Positions 1 through 8,671 of a stretch of 64,000 bases of DNA are shown one piece after another; position 1 is the stretch's first letter; each line of letters starts with the position of its first letter. This DNA comes from Streptomyces hygroscopicus. GTDB lineage: Bacteria; Actinomycetota; Actinomycetes; Streptomycetales; Streptomycetaceae. The notes beneath the pieces were generated by a model that was given only the letters and a program-made list of their open reading frames with translations, was not told the DNA's origin and made no database searches. The stretch lies in NCBI GenBank assembly GCA_002021875.1, contig CP018627.1:10044001-10108000 (forward strand). The letters run 5' to 3'. The translations under genes were made by a program, and so were the position numbers.

Positions 1-1
1 C

Positions 2-1978
2 GGCCAGGAACGCGCGGCCCGGGCCATCACCATCATGAACTCCGCGGGACTGCTGGAGGACGGACGTTTCCGGCACCCCGCGGCGCGATACGCCACGCTG
101 GAGACGCTGCCCGCGGAGGACCGGGCCCGCCTCAGCGCGAAAGCGGCCGAACTTCTGTATGCCGACGGGGCCGACCCGATCGCGGTGGCGGAACTTCTGG
201 TCACCGCCGATAAAACGCCCGACCAAAAAGGCGTCACAGTGCTCTGGCACGCGGCCCAGAAGAATCTCGACCACGGCCGTACGGAGGAAGCGATCGCCGG
301 CCTGCGGCTCGCCGCCCGCGCGGACCTCGGCCGGCGGGAGCACATGGACATTCTCATGGCGCTGGTCGGGGCGTTATGGTCCAGCAATCCGGCGACCGCC
401 GAACCCGAACTGGACCGCCTGTTGGCCGCGATACGGGAGGAATTCCCCGCCGACATCCCCGAGCGGTATCTGTGCTTCCTGCTCTTCATGGTGCTGTGGT
501 TCGGCCGGTTCAGCGATGGGGAAGAAGCCTTCAAGTGGCTGTCGGGCGGTGGTGACACCGATAACGCGTCCAGCATGGCCGCTCTGCGGGTGACCCGGCA
601 GTGGGCCACCTTCCTTAAACCGACCCTGATCCATGACTTCCCCGACCAGCCTCTCTCGGACGGGGAAGTCGACGGGCTGTGGGCGGCCAACCTGGAGCAC
701 GGTCTGCAGCTGTCCGTCGGCGAACTGGGCATGGAGATCGGGCATTTCCAGGATCCCCGGCAGGTGGCGGACTTCTCTCCCGATGCCATGCATCTGTTGT
801 CGCCCTCCAATCACTTCTGGTTCGCGTACGCATACGCCTGCCGGATGGTCTGGGCATTAGCCGCGAGAGGAGAAGCGGAAACGGCGGACCGGCTGTGCGG
901 CGCGCTTTTCACCGCGGCCGACAAGCTGAACATGAAGACGCCCGGCGCCGTCGCCCTGTCCATGCGCGCCTACATCAGATGCCGCCGTGGGGACTTCACC
1001 TCGGCCATCGATTTCGCCGGCACCGCACTGAATTCCATCCCCCCGCGCGGATGGGGCGTCGCCATCGGATTGCCGCTCTCCGTTCTGGTGGCGGCCCACA
1101 CCGCCATCGGCAGACTCGATGAGGCCGAGCGATATCTGCGTTACTGGGTGCCGAAGGAAATGTTCGACAGCGTTGTGGGATTGGAGTACCTCCGGGCTCG
1201 CGGACAGTACTGTCTGGCCACCAACCGCTCCTATGCCGCGCTGAGCGATTTCATGGTGAGCGGGATGCTGATGGACCAGTGGCCCGTGGACTTCGGCGAC
1301 CTGGCGCCCTGGCGCATCGACGCCGCCGAGGCGTATCTGCATGTCCAGGAGCCGGCGGAGGCCAAAAGACTCGCCCTGGAAGAGCTCAAGCTCTCGCCCG
1401 ACCGCCCCTTGAGCACCCGTGGCCGAGCGCTGCGCGTTCTGGCCATGGCCGAGGACCCGGACAAGCGCAGGCTGCTCCTCTATCAGTCCGCCAAGTGTCT
1501 GCGCGAGCACGGCGACCGTTTCGAACTCGCCCGTACGCTCGCCGAGCTCAGCCAGGACTTCCTCAGCACCGGAGAGACCCAACAGGCTCGCACCACCTGG
1601 CATGAGGCGCAGAAGCTGATGGACGAGTGCGGGATCAGCGCCCAGCACGAGAGCCGCAGGGACCTGGTCGTGGACGGCGCCGAGAGCTCCGTGGACGCTC
1701 GACTGTCGGAAGCCGCCGGGGAGTCCGAGGAGAGAGAGCCCGGCGCATCGGCCGAAGGCGCAGAGCAGCCCGTTATCTCGGAGGCCGAGTGGCGCGTGGC
1801 GACCCTGGCCGCGTCGGGGATGTCCAACCGGCAGATCGCCAAGAGCCTCTACATCACGGTCAGCACCGTGGAGCAGCATCTGACGCGCATCTACCGCAAG
1901 CTCTCCGTGGGAAATCGGCAGGAGCTGTCGCGTCGTCTGTGGCTGCTCATCGGAGCCACCGGATCGTCCTCCTGCTGA
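2..1978 (+). CDS. gdmRI: LuxR-family LAL transcriptional activator, 5' truncated by window edge
   Basis: Large pathway-specific activator of the LAL type. The reading frame is open from base 2, and the residues before the first ATG (position 35) are already typical LAL sequence. The N-terminal ATPase part therefore lies outside the window and the ATG at 35 is not the real start. What is visible is the helical TPR-like middle and a C-terminal LuxR helix-turn-helix (residues about 590-640 counted from 35, with the NRQIAKSL...STVEQHL pattern). It is a paralogue of the LAL gene at 4985-7765, sharing the GWGVAIGLPL and PWRI.AAEA blocks. Two in-frame TTA leucine codons (374-376 and 857-859) suggest bldA-dependent translation. 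The symbol follows gene order in published geldanamycin clusters. The LAL call is secure and the exact symbol less so. Confidence 0.9.
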   Translation, partial: GQERAARAITIMNSAGLLEDGRFRHPAARYATLETLPAEDRARLSAKAAELLYADGADPIAVAELLVTADKTPDQKGVTVLWHAAQKNLDHGRTEEAIAGLRLAARADLGRREHMDILMALVGALWSSNPATAEPELDRLLAAIREEFPADIPERYLCFLLFMVLWFGRFSDGEEAFKWLSGGGDTDNASSMAALRVTRQWATFLKPTLIHDFPDQPLSDGEVDGLWAANLEHGLQLSVGELGMEIGHFQDPRQVADFSPDAMHLLSPSNHFWFAYAYACRMVWALAARGEAETADRLCGALFTAADKLNMKTPGAVALSMRAYIRCRRGDFTSAIDFAGTALNSIPPRGWGVAIGLPLSVLVAAHTAIGRLDEAERYLRYWVPKEMFDSVVGLEYLRARGQYCLATNRSYAALSDFMVSGMLMDQWPVDFGDLAPWRIDAAEAYLHVQEPAEAKRLALEELKLSPDRPLSTRGRALRVLAMAEDPDKRRLLLYQSAKCLREHGDRFELARTLAELSQDFLSTGETQQARTTWHEAQKLMDECGISAQHESRRDLVVDGAESSVDARLSEAAGESEEREPGASAEGAEQPVISEAEWRVATLAASGMSNRQIAKSLYITVSTVEQHLTRIYRKLSVGNRQELSRRLWLLIGATGSSSC

Positions 1979-2021
1979 GTGTCCTGCCGCCGAGGCAAGG
2001 GGGGATACCTGCCCTCAAGCC

Positions 2022-2054
2022 AAGGGGGCATAGGGGAGTGGTTAGGGGAGTGGG
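2022..2054 (+). promoter_or_regulatory. AGGGG repeat array upstream of gdmP
   Basis: In the 156-bp gap between gdmRI and gdmP lie three G-runs, each preceded by A: AAGGGGG at 2022 and TAGGGGAG at 2031 and 2043. The last two form a 12-bp tandem repeat. The array ends about 80 bp before the gdmP start, and the G-rich strand is the gdmP coding strand. The same element recurs before three other transcription units in this window, so I infer a regulator-binding site, most simply for one of the LAL activators. No clear -35/-10 pair is visible here. Confidence 0.45.
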
Positions 2055-2134
2055 GAGCGGGTGCGCGGACCAGACTTGTCCATCCGTAGGGCGGCGCAGT
2101 GGTGGCGACGAAGCGACGGACAGGACGGACAGGC

Positions 2135-3328
2135 ATGGACGAGATACGCGACTACCCCGAATCGCGGGCTGCTGCATGCCCGTTCTCACCCCCGCTGGGA
2201 TACGAGGAGTTGCGCGAGCGGTCCGCCGTCACGCGGGTGCGGATGTGGGATGGCAGCACCCCGTTTCTCGTCACCGGCTATCACGAGGCGCGGGCCGCGC
2301 TCGGCGACAGCAGGTTCAGCGCCGACGGCACGCACAAGGCGATGCCGCGCTTCGTGAAGTTCGAGGTGCCGGCCGAGGTGTTCAACCTCGGGAGGATGGA
2401 CGATCCGGAGCACGCCCGGATCCGCCGCATGCTCACCGCGAACTTCACCATCCGGCGCACCGAGGCGATGCGGCCGATGATCCAGGGCATCGTGGACGGC
2501 CTCCTGGACCGGCTGATCGCCCAGGGGCCGCCGGCCGACCTGGTGGCCGACTTCGCCTTCCCCCTGCCGTCCCAGGTGATCGGTGTGATGCTGGGGGTCT
2601 CGGACGCCGACTTCGCGGAGTTCCAGCAGGCGTCGCAGGGCGTCATGGACTTCACCGCGTCGGCCGAGGAGATGGGCGCCGCGCTCGGCGTCATGGTGGA
2701 CTACGTCGCCCGGATGTGCGCGGCCAAGCGCGCCGACCCGGGAGACGATCTCCTCAGCCGGCTCATCGTCGACCAGGAGCTGACGGGCGGGCTCACCCAG
2801 CAGCAGGTGGTCGCCACCGCCCTGGTGCTGCTGCTGGCCGGGCACGAGACCACCGCCAACATGATCGCCCTGTCCACCGTCCTGTTGCTGAGCCACCCCG
2901 AACAGCTCGCCCGGCTGCGGGCGGACGCCGGGCTGATGGGCAACGCGGTGGACGAACTGCTCCGGTACATCACGATCGTCCAGGAAGGCACGGGACGGGT
3001 GGCCACCGAGGACGTCGAGGTCGGCGGGGTGCTCATCCCGGGCGGTGAAGGGGTGATCATCAATCTGCCCAGCGCCAACCGCGACCCCCACTTCGCGGAC
3101 GCCCACGAACTGGACCTGAGCCGGCCGAACGCCCGCGAACATGTCGCGTTCGGCTTTGGAGTGCACCAGTGCCTGGGGCAGACCCTCGCCCGGGTCGAGC
3201 TCCAGATCGCCCTGGAGACCCTGCTGCGCCGGCTGCCGACGCTCCGCCTGGAGGTCCCGTTCGACGACCTGGCGTTTTTGTACGAGTCGATGAACTTCGG
3301 CGTCGCCCGTGTGCCCGTCGCCTGGTGA
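2135..3328 (+). CDS. gdmP: Cytochrome P450, post-PKS desaturase/oxidase
   Basis: Soluble bacterial class I P450 of 397 aa. The I-helix oxygen-binding motif AGHETT is at residues 235-240. The heme loop FGFGVHQCLG has the axial Cys at 346. A GTG at 2099 would add 12 residues. I prefer the ATG at 2135, which is preceded by a purine-rich GGACAGG and gives a normal N-terminus (MDEIRDYP). The gene is followed 39 bp later by a ferredoxin, its likely electron donor. In geldanamycin producers the P450 of this position (GdmP/Gel16) introduces the C4-C5 double bond. That fits the PKS here, whose module 6 carries DH and ER and would leave a 4,5-dihydro product. Family assignment is certain; the reaction is from known clusters. 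Confidence 0.93.
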   Translation: MDEIRDYPESRAAACPFSPPLGYEELRERSAVTRVRMWDGSTPFLVTGYHEARAALGDSRFSADGTHKAMPRFVKFEVPAEVFNLGRMDDPEHARIRRMLTANFTIRRTEAMRPMIQGIVDGLLDRLIAQGPPADLVADFAFPLPSQVIGVMLGVSDADFAEFQQASQGVMDFTASAEEMGAALGVMVDYVARMCAAKRADPGDDLLSRLIVDQELTGGLTQQQVVATALVLLLAGHETTANMIALSTVLLLSHPEQLARLRADAGLMGNAVDELLRYITIVQEGTGRVATEDVEVGGVLIPGGEGVIINLPSANRDPHFADAHELDLSRPNAREHVAFGFGVHQCLGQTLARVELQIALETLLRRLPTLRLEVPFDDLAFLYESMNFGVARVPVAW

Positions 3329-3367
3329 CCGCGGAACGGATGACAGAAGGATGATGAGGGGAACACG

Positions 3368-3565
3368 ATGGTGAAGGTCTCGGTGGATCAGGAGAAGTGC
3401 TGCGCGGCCGGGCATTGCGCGCTGGCGGCGCCGGAGGTTTTCGACCAGCGGGAGGAGGACGGGACAGTGGTCCTGCTGGACCCGCGGCCGCCGCTCGCGC
3501 TGCGCGACAGCGTCGCCGAGGCCTCGTTCCTGTGCCCGGCCGCCGCGATCGCGGTCGAGGACTGA
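3368..3565 (+). CDS. [3Fe-4S] ferredoxin
   Basis: Small 65-aa ferredoxin of the type paired with Streptomyces P450s. Cluster ligands visible are the N-terminal CCAAGHC (Cys11/12 and Cys17) and the C-terminal Cys in FLCPAAAI, with the usual APEVFDQ segment between. The start at ATG 3368 has a GAGGGG ribosome-binding site. It lies just downstream of gdmP in the same direction, so it most likely shuttles electrons from a ferredoxin reductase, not present in this window, to GdmP. Confidence 0.93.
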   Translation: MVKVSVDQEKCCAAGHCALAAPEVFDQREEDGTVVLLDPRPPLALRDSVAEASFLCPAAAIAVED

Positions 3566-3590
3566 AAAGGGCTCCGCACGCACCCGATTC

Positions 3591-3623
3591 CGGCCCCGGC
3601 GAGACGGCTTCTCGCCGGGGCCG
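3591..3623 (+). terminator. Strong hairpin between ferredoxin gene and gdmO
   Basis: A perfect 13-bp GC-rich stem (CGGCCCCGGCGAG paired with CTCGCCGGGGCCG), extendable by one A-T pair to a 5-nt loop, fills most of the 80-bp gap between the ferredoxin stop and the gdmO start. There is no obvious U-tract, which is usual in Streptomyces. It could end or attenuate the gdmP-ferredoxin transcript, or stabilise a processed mRNA end. Function is inferred. Confidence 0.6.
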
Positions 3624-3645
3624 CGCCAGCGATGGGAAAGCAGTC

Positions 3646-4710
3646 TTGACCACGTCGACTTCCAGTCCGGCCGCCAGTTCCGCTTCCCCCGCCCGACAGG
3701 TCGTCGTCGGGCTGGCCGAACGCTCCTACACCGTGCACATCGGACACGGTGTGCAGCGGCTGCTCCCACAGGTGGTGGCCGCCCTGGGCGCGCGCAGGGC
3801 GGTGGTGGTCACCGCGCGGCCCGCCGAGCAGACCCCCGACCCAGGAGTGCCCTCGCTCGTCGTACCCGCCCGCGACGGGGAGGCGGCCAAGGACCTGGCC
3901 GCCGTGACCGATCTGTGCCGCCGGTTCGTCGGATTCGGACTGACCCGCTCGGATGTGGTGGTGTCCTGTGGCGGCGGCACCACGACCGACACGGTGGGCC
4001 TGGCCGCCGCCCTCTACCACCGGGGCACCCCGGTCGTACACGTGCCGACCTCGCTGCTCGCCCAGGTGGACGCGAGCGTCGGCGGGAAGACCGCGGTGAA
4101 TCTGCCCGAGGGCAAGAATCTGGTCGGCGCCTACTGGCAGCCCGCGGCCGTGCTCTGCGACCTCGAACATCTGAAGACCCTGCCCGAACGGGAATGGCGC
4201 AACGGCCTCGGTGAGATCGCCCGCTGCCACTTCATCGGCGCGCCCGATCTCGACGGGCTGCCGCTGCTCGACCAGATCTCGGCCAGTGTGACGCTCAAGG
4301 CGGGCATCGTCGCCGCGGACGAGCGCGACTCGGGCCTGCGCCACCTCCTCAACTACGGACACACGTTGGGGCATGCGCTGGAACGTGCCACCGGGTTCGC
4401 GCTGCGGCACGGGGAGGGAGTGGCCATCGGCACGGTTTTCGCCGGCCGGCTCGCCGGCGCGCTGGGGCGCATCGGCCCGGAGCGCGTGGCCGAGCATCAT
4501 GACGTGGTCGCCCGCTACGGCCTGCCGACCGCGCTGCCCCCGCATGTCTCCGTGTCCGAGCTGGTGGAGCTGATGCGCCTGGACAAGAAGGCCACCGACG
4601 GGCTGACGTTCGTCCTGGATAGCCCCGCGGGGCCCGGACTGGTGCGCGGGATCGCCGAGGACACCGTCGGCGCCACCCTCGCGGCGATGCCCCGCGCGCC
4701 CGCATGGTGA
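3646..4710 (+). CDS. gdmO: 3-dehydroquinate synthase-like protein (aminoDHQ synthase) for AHBA supply
   Basis: 354-aa member of the dehydroquinate synthase family, RifG-like. In the aminoshikimate route this enzyme cyclises aminoDAHP to 5-amino-5-deoxy-3-dehydroquinate on the way to AHBA. NAD-binding GGGTTTDTVG and the VDASVGGKTAVN active-site block are present, as are the metal-ligand motifs LNYGHTLGHALE and HGEGVA. The frame is open upstream to 3397, overlapping the ferredoxin gene, but that extension is not protein-like. The TTG at 3646 is preceded by GGGAAAG at suitable distance and gives an N-terminus of family length. It is the only AHBA-pathway gene visible here. A primary-metabolism aroB role is less likely in this context. 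Confidence 0.9.
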   Translation: MTTSTSSPAASSASPARQVVVGLAERSYTVHIGHGVQRLLPQVVAALGARRAVVVTARPAEQTPDPGVPSLVVPARDGEAAKDLAAVTDLCRRFVGFGLTRSDVVVSCGGGTTTDTVGLAAALYHRGTPVVHVPTSLLAQVDASVGGKTAVNLPEGKNLVGAYWQPAAVLCDLEHLKTLPEREWRNGLGEIARCHFIGAPDLDGLPLLDQISASVTLKAGIVAADERDSGLRHLLNYGHTLGHALERATGFALRHGEGVAIGTVFAGRLAGALGRIGPERVAEHHDVVARYGLPTALPPHVSVSELVELMRLDKKATDGLTFVLDSPAGPGLVRGIAEDTVGATLAAMPRAPAW

Positions 4711-4756
4711 CGCGTCACGGTATCCGAGCCGCCTGGACGTTTCTCCGCATACGTTT

Positions 4757-4811
4757 TAGGGGCGCACGGACTCGATAGGGGGTTGACCGTGCGGCGCCCG
4801 CCACGGATAAC
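4757..4811 (+). promoter_or_regulatory. Candidate distal gdmRII promoter with TAGGGG sites
   Basis: Two TAGGGG elements (4757 and 4776, 19 bp apart) precede a sigma70-like pair: TTGACC at 4783-4788 and GATAAC at 4806-4811, spacer 17 bp. The second TAGGGG ends one base before the -35 box, the place expected for an activator that contacts sigma. The gdmRII start is at 4985, so the leader would be about 165 nt. Prediction only. Confidence 0.5.
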
Positions 4812-4851
4812 TGACGGCGCGATGAAGAGAACGAGATGTGGTGGCGCCGGT

Positions 4852-4906
4852 TAGGGGGCGGAGGTTCCGGTAGGGGTTGAGGCGGGCGGGGGCGTGCTGA
4901 TGGAAT
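4852..4906 (+). promoter_or_regulatory. Candidate proximal gdmRII promoter, same architecture as the distal one
   Basis: TAGGGG occurs at 4852 and again at 4871, once more 19 bp apart. The second copy abuts TTGAGG (4877-4882), with TGGAAT 18 bp further on (4901-4906) as a weak -10. The arrangement repeats the element 95 bp upstream. Together the pair looks like a duplicated, co-regulated promoter. Prediction only. Confidence 0.42.
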
Positions 4907-4984
4907 CGTGTCCCGATCAACAATTTGGTCTGACTCAAGGGCCGCGAGTCCGTATTCCGTCGACCTCGATCGGGGACCATCACC

Positions 4985-7765
4985 ATGCCCTACAGCTATG
5001 CCATGCCGTTGAATACCGAGTCGAATTCCCGTCCGATGGGCGGGGTATTGCATACCGCGGCGTACCTCGGACATCCATTCGGTGACTCTTTGGTGCGGCC
5101 CGGGCAGGCTCTTCTCGTGGACGGACCGCTGGCATGCGGGAAGACGACCCTGCTCCGGTCGTTCGCCGAGCGAGCCTCCGAGGCCGGCTATCTCACCGTC
5201 ACAGCGACGTGTTCCCCCAGCGAGCGGGACCTTCCCTTCGGGGTCGTCTCACAATTGGCCCGCGGCGCCTGGAAATCACCGGGCGGGCTGCCCGAGGTAC
5301 CGGGGCTGCCGGACATCCTCCGCGCGGCCGGCGATCCGCTGGACCAGGCCGGGATCGCCCGGCTGTGCCACCGGCTGTGCACCTCGCTGATCGACCACGC
5401 GGAACACACGCCGCTGCTCGTCGCCGTGGACGATGTCCGGCACAGCGACGCGGCCTCCGCACACTTCCTCCTGCAACTGGTGCGGCGCCTGGACTCGGCG
5501 CGCATCGCGGCCGTATTCACCGACGACTTGAGCCTGCCGTCGTCCCTGCCGCTCCGCTACGAACTGCTGCGCGCCCAGCACCTGCGCCGCATCGGCCTGG
5601 GCCCGCTCTCCCCCGGCCAGGTGGCCGAAGTGGTCGTGGCGGAGCTGGGGGAGACCGCGCGCCGCCACGTCGGCGACATCTGCGCCGCCACCGGTGGCAA
5701 CCGGCTGCTGCTGCACACTCTGCTGTCCGACTATCGCGAACACGGCGAGGCCAGCCAGGCCGGCTACGGCCAGTCCTTCCTGAGCTGCCTGCACCGCAAT
5801 GAGCCGATCTTCCTGGACGTGGTGCGCGCACTGGCCGTGGTGGGATCCGCCCTGCCCGCCGCCGACCTCGCCTGGATGACCGGACACGAGCCCGAGCCCA
5901 TCAGCCAGGTGCTCGCGGCGCTGACCGGGGCCGGACTGATGGACGAGGGCGAGTTCCGGCAGGAGGCGGCGCGGTTGAGCGTGCTCAACGACATGCCGGC
6001 ACAGGCCCGCAGGACCCTGCACCAGCGGGCCGCGCGGCTGCTGCACGACCAGGGCAGGCCCGCCACCGCGATCGCCCGTCATCTGGTGCGGGCCGGGCAG
6101 ATCCCCGACTCGTGGTCGGCCGAGGTGCTTCTGGAAGTGGCCGAGCAGGTGGCGGTGGGCGAAGAGGCGTCCATCGCCGTCGACTTACTGGAGCAGTCCT
6201 TCGAGCAATGCCCGCACGAAGAGCGCCGTGCAGCCCTGCAGGCGAAGCTCGCCGGGGCGGAATGGAAGATCAATCCGTCCACCGCCACGCGGCACCACGC
6301 ACCGCTGTACGCCGCCGTCCGCGCCGGCCGGCTCGGCCTCCCCGACAGCGTCACCCTGCTCATGCAGCTCCTGTGGAAGGGGGGACTGAGCGAGGTGGAG
6401 GGGCTGCTCGCCCACCTGCGCGAGGACCCCGCGGCCACGGACCAGCTCCATGCCATCGAGGCGGCACTCACCTGCACCTATCCCTGGCTGGCGGAGCGGC
6501 GGGCGGCCCCGGCACACCACGGTGGCTCCGCGGCGACACGGGCGGCGGTGTGGCCCCGGGCCGGCACCGTCCTGGCCGACGTGCTCACCGGCGGGCAGAC
6601 CCATGACACCGTCCGGCGGGCCGAGGAGGTGCTGCGCGAACTGCAGCTCGGGCACGACCCGGCATGCCACGAGCAGGCGGGGCTGTTCGCCCTGCTCGCC
6701 CTGGTCTACGGCGGCCGGAACGACCTGGCGTCCGCCTGGTGCGAGGGTGCGCTCGGCGAGACCGGTGGGGGACCGCACGTCCCGATGCGGCAGGCGGTGC
6801 TGTCGGCGGCCAGGTCCGAGATCGCACTGCGCCGCGGTGACCTCGCCGAGGCCGCGGAGCAGTCCCGCGCCGCCCTCACCCACGCCTCCCCCGGCGCCTG
6901 GGGTGTCGCGATCGGGCTGCCGCTCGGCGCCCTCATCCTGGCGTGTACGCGGATGGGGCGGCACGAGGAGGCGGGGTTCCATGTCGCGCAGACCGTGCCC
7001 AACGCCATGTTCAAAAGCTCCTACGGGCTGCACTACCTGTACGCGCGCGGCCACTACTTCCTGGCGGCCGGCCGGCACCAGGCCGCGCTCGCGGACTTCC
7101 TGCTGTGCGGTGAACTGCTCACCGACTGGGGGCTGAGCAGCGGCTGCGACCCGGTGCCGTGGCGGATCGGGGCGGCGGAGGCATGGCTGGCGCAGGGCAA
7201 CCACGACCAGGCCCGGATCCTGGTGTACCAGCAGCTCAGCCGTCCGCACACGGACGGCGCCCGGGCCCGCGGGCAGTCGTTGCGTCTTCTGGCGGCCACC
7301 AGTTCGGCGAAGCGGCGGCCGCAGTTGCTCAACGAGGCGGTGGGCCTGTTCACCGAGCAGGAGGACAAGTACGAGCTGGCCCGCACGCTGTGGGACCTCA
7401 GCCAGGCGTACCACGCGCTCGGTGAGAAGAAGCAGGCCCGCCGGACCATGCGCCGGGCCTGGCATGTGGCGAAGATGTGCGACGCGGCGTCGCTGTACGA
7501 GGAGTGGCTGCCGGCCGACGACCAGCACCATGCCACCGCACCAACGCCGAAGTCGGACACCGCGATCGAGCGGCTGACGCACTCCGAACGGCGTGTCGCG
7601 TCGCTGGCCGCGATGGGCTACACCAACCGGGAGATCGCCGGGAAGCTGTACGTCACGGCCAGCACGGTGGAGCAGCATCTGACCCGGGTGTTCCGCAAGC
7701 TGGACATCAAGCACCGGGAGCAACTGCCCACCGAACTGTACGTCGACCGGCCGGAGTTGGCGTGA
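4985..7765 (+). CDS. gdmRII: LuxR-family LAL transcriptional activator, complete
   Basis: 926-aa LAL regulator and likely pathway activator. The N-terminal AAA-type ATPase has Walker A GPLACGKTT at residues 47-55 and a Walker B-like LLVAVDD near 147. A long helical repeat region follows, and the C-terminus carries a LuxR HTH (about 860-915, with TNREIAGKL and STVEQHLTR). It is paralogous to the LAL gene at the left edge. One TTA codon (6185-6187, Leu401) suggests bldA control of translation. Its own upstream region carries four TAGGGG elements and two candidate promoters, so autoregulation or control by the other LAL is plausible. It converges on gdmG, with a strong hairpin between them. Confidence 0.94.
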   Translation: MPYSYAMPLNTESNSRPMGGVLHTAAYLGHPFGDSLVRPGQALLVDGPLACGKTTLLRSFAERASEAGYLTVTATCSPSERDLPFGVVSQLARGAWKSPGGLPEVPGLPDILRAAGDPLDQAGIARLCHRLCTSLIDHAEHTPLLVAVDDVRHSDAASAHFLLQLVRRLDSARIAAVFTDDLSLPSSLPLRYELLRAQHLRRIGLGPLSPGQVAEVVVAELGETARRHVGDICAATGGNRLLLHTLLSDYREHGEASQAGYGQSFLSCLHRNEPIFLDVVRALAVVGSALPAADLAWMTGHEPEPISQVLAALTGAGLMDEGEFRQEAARLSVLNDMPAQARRTLHQRAARLLHDQGRPATAIARHLVRAGQIPDSWSAEVLLEVAEQVAVGEEASIAVDLLEQSFEQCPHEERRAALQAKLAGAEWKINPSTATRHHAPLYAAVRAGRLGLPDSVTLLMQLLWKGGLSEVEGLLAHLREDPAATDQLHAIEAALTCTYPWLAERRAAPAHHGGSAATRAAVWPRAGTVLADVLTGGQTHDTVRRAEEVLRELQLGHDPACHEQAGLFALLALVYGGRNDLASAWCEGALGETGGGPHVPMRQAVLSAARSEIALRRGDLAEAAEQSRAALTHASPGAWGVAIGLPLGALILACTRMGRHEEAGFHVAQTVPNAMFKSSYGLHYLYARGHYFLAAGRHQAALADFLLCGELLTDWGLSSGCDPVPWRIGAAEAWLAQGNHDQARILVYQQLSRPHTDGARARGQSLRLLAATSSAKRRPQLLNEAVGLFTEQEDKYELARTLWDLSQAYHALGEKKQARRTMRRAWHVAKMCDAASLYEEWLPADDQHHATAPTPKSDTAIERLTHSERRVASLAAMGYTNREIAGKLYVTASTVEQHLTRVFRKLDIKHREQLPTELYVDRPELA

Positions 7766-7800
7766 CCGCGGCGCGGCGCGCCTGACAGCGGAGCCGCGCG

Positions 7801-7839
7801 GACGGCCATGTCCCGGGAGACCCCCGGAACATGGCCGTC
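7801..7839. terminator. Bidirectional terminator between gdmRII and gdmG
   Basis: A near-perfect inverted repeat: GACGGCCATGT at 7801-7811 pairs with ACATGGCCGTC at 7829-7839, and the stem continues after one C-A mismatch with CCGGG/CCCGG to a 5-nt loop. It sits in the 124-bp gap between two convergent genes, so it can stop transcription from both sides. Confidence 0.8.
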
Positions 7840-7886
7840 AGACGTTCAGACGTTCAGACGCTCAGCCGCGCAGACGCTCAGCCGCG
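7839..7886. repeat. 8-bp tandem repeat tract after the gdmRII/gdmG hairpin
   Basis: Six consecutive 8-bp units of the form AGACGTTC / AGACGCTC / AGCCGCGC fill the space between the hairpin and the gdmG stop codon. Units 1 and 2 are identical, and units 3-4 are repeated almost exactly as units 5-6. It looks like replication slippage. No function is evident. Confidence 0.6.
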
Positions 7887-7889
7887 GAC

Positions 7890-8546
7890 TCAGCGTTTGA
7901 CCGCGAGCGTGATGCCGTCCCCCACGGTGAGCATGCTGATCTCGACGCGGCCATCCTCCCGGAGCAGCTTGTTCACCTCGCGCAGGGCGGCGGTGTCGGC
8001 GTCCTGCGCGGCTGGGTCGGTCACCCGGCCGAAGAAGAGGGTGTTGTCCAGGACGATGAGCCCGCCACGCCGCAGCATCGCCAGCGACTCCTCGTAATAG
8101 TGCGCGTATCCGGTCTTGTCCGCGTCGATGAAGACCAGGTCGAACTCCCGGCCCTCCCGCCGCAGTCCGGCCAGTGTCTCCTTGGCGTCGCCGATGCGCA
8201 CGTCGATGCGGTCCGCCACGTCGGCGCGCTCCCAGAACGGGCGGCCGAGCCCCGGCCACTTCGCCGTGATGTCGCAGGTCACCAGCGTGCCGTCGGCCGG
8301 CAGGGCCCGCGCCATGCACAGCGTGCTGTATCCGGTGAAGGTGCCGATCTCCAACACCGAACGGGCGCCGACGAGCCTGACCAGCAGCCCGAGGAGCTGG
8401 CCCTCCTCGGGCATCACCTGCATGGCCTGCGCGGCGGGCAGACCCGCGGTCTGTGCCCGCAGCCCGGCCAGAATCTCGTCATCGCGCAGGGACAGTTCCC
8501 GGACATATCCGAGAATTTCTTCGGTCACATCGACTTGCTGAGCCAT
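7890..8546 (-). CDS. gdmG: SAM-dependent O-methyltransferase, methoxymalonyl-ACP pathway (FkbG family)
   Basis: 218-aa catechol-OMT-like methyltransferase. The SAM-binding motif [12 protein letters not shown] is clear, as is the metal-binding FIDADK and the C-terminal [10 protein letters not shown] loop. In the FkbG-K type pathway it methylates the 2-hydroxyl of the ACP-bound C3 unit, giving the methoxymalonyl extender that modules 2 and 5 use here. The start (CAT at 8544-8546, [10 protein letters not shown]) matches the family N-terminus; the frame is open further upstream but not protein-like there. It is transcribed divergently from gdmK across a 243-bp intergenic region with AGGGG repeats. 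Confidence 0.92.
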   Translation of the reverse strand: MAQQVDVTEEILGYVRELSLRDDEILAGLRAQTAGLPAAQAMQVMPEEGQLLGLLVRLVGARSVLEIGTFTGYSTLCMARALPADGTLVTCDITAKWPGLGRPFWERADVADRIDVRIGDAKETLAGLRREGREFDLVFIDADKTGYAHYYEESLAMLRRGGLIVLDNTLFFGRVTDPAAQDADTAALREVNKLLREDGRVEISMLTVGDGITLAVKR

Positions 8547-8671
8547 TGGATTTCCGCACCCCGCAAAGCTGAAAAGGGAAGGTTCAGGGAAAGGCAATGC
8601 GGCCCATGCTAAGAATCCGTCGATGCGCCGCGCAATGGCGTCTTCCAGAATGCTGGAACTCATATTCCGGC

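Noticed and set aside
3397..3645. N-terminal extension of the gdmO frame over the ferredoxin gene
   Set aside because: Not protein-like and overlaps a real gene; TTG 3646 has a ribosome-binding site and family length.
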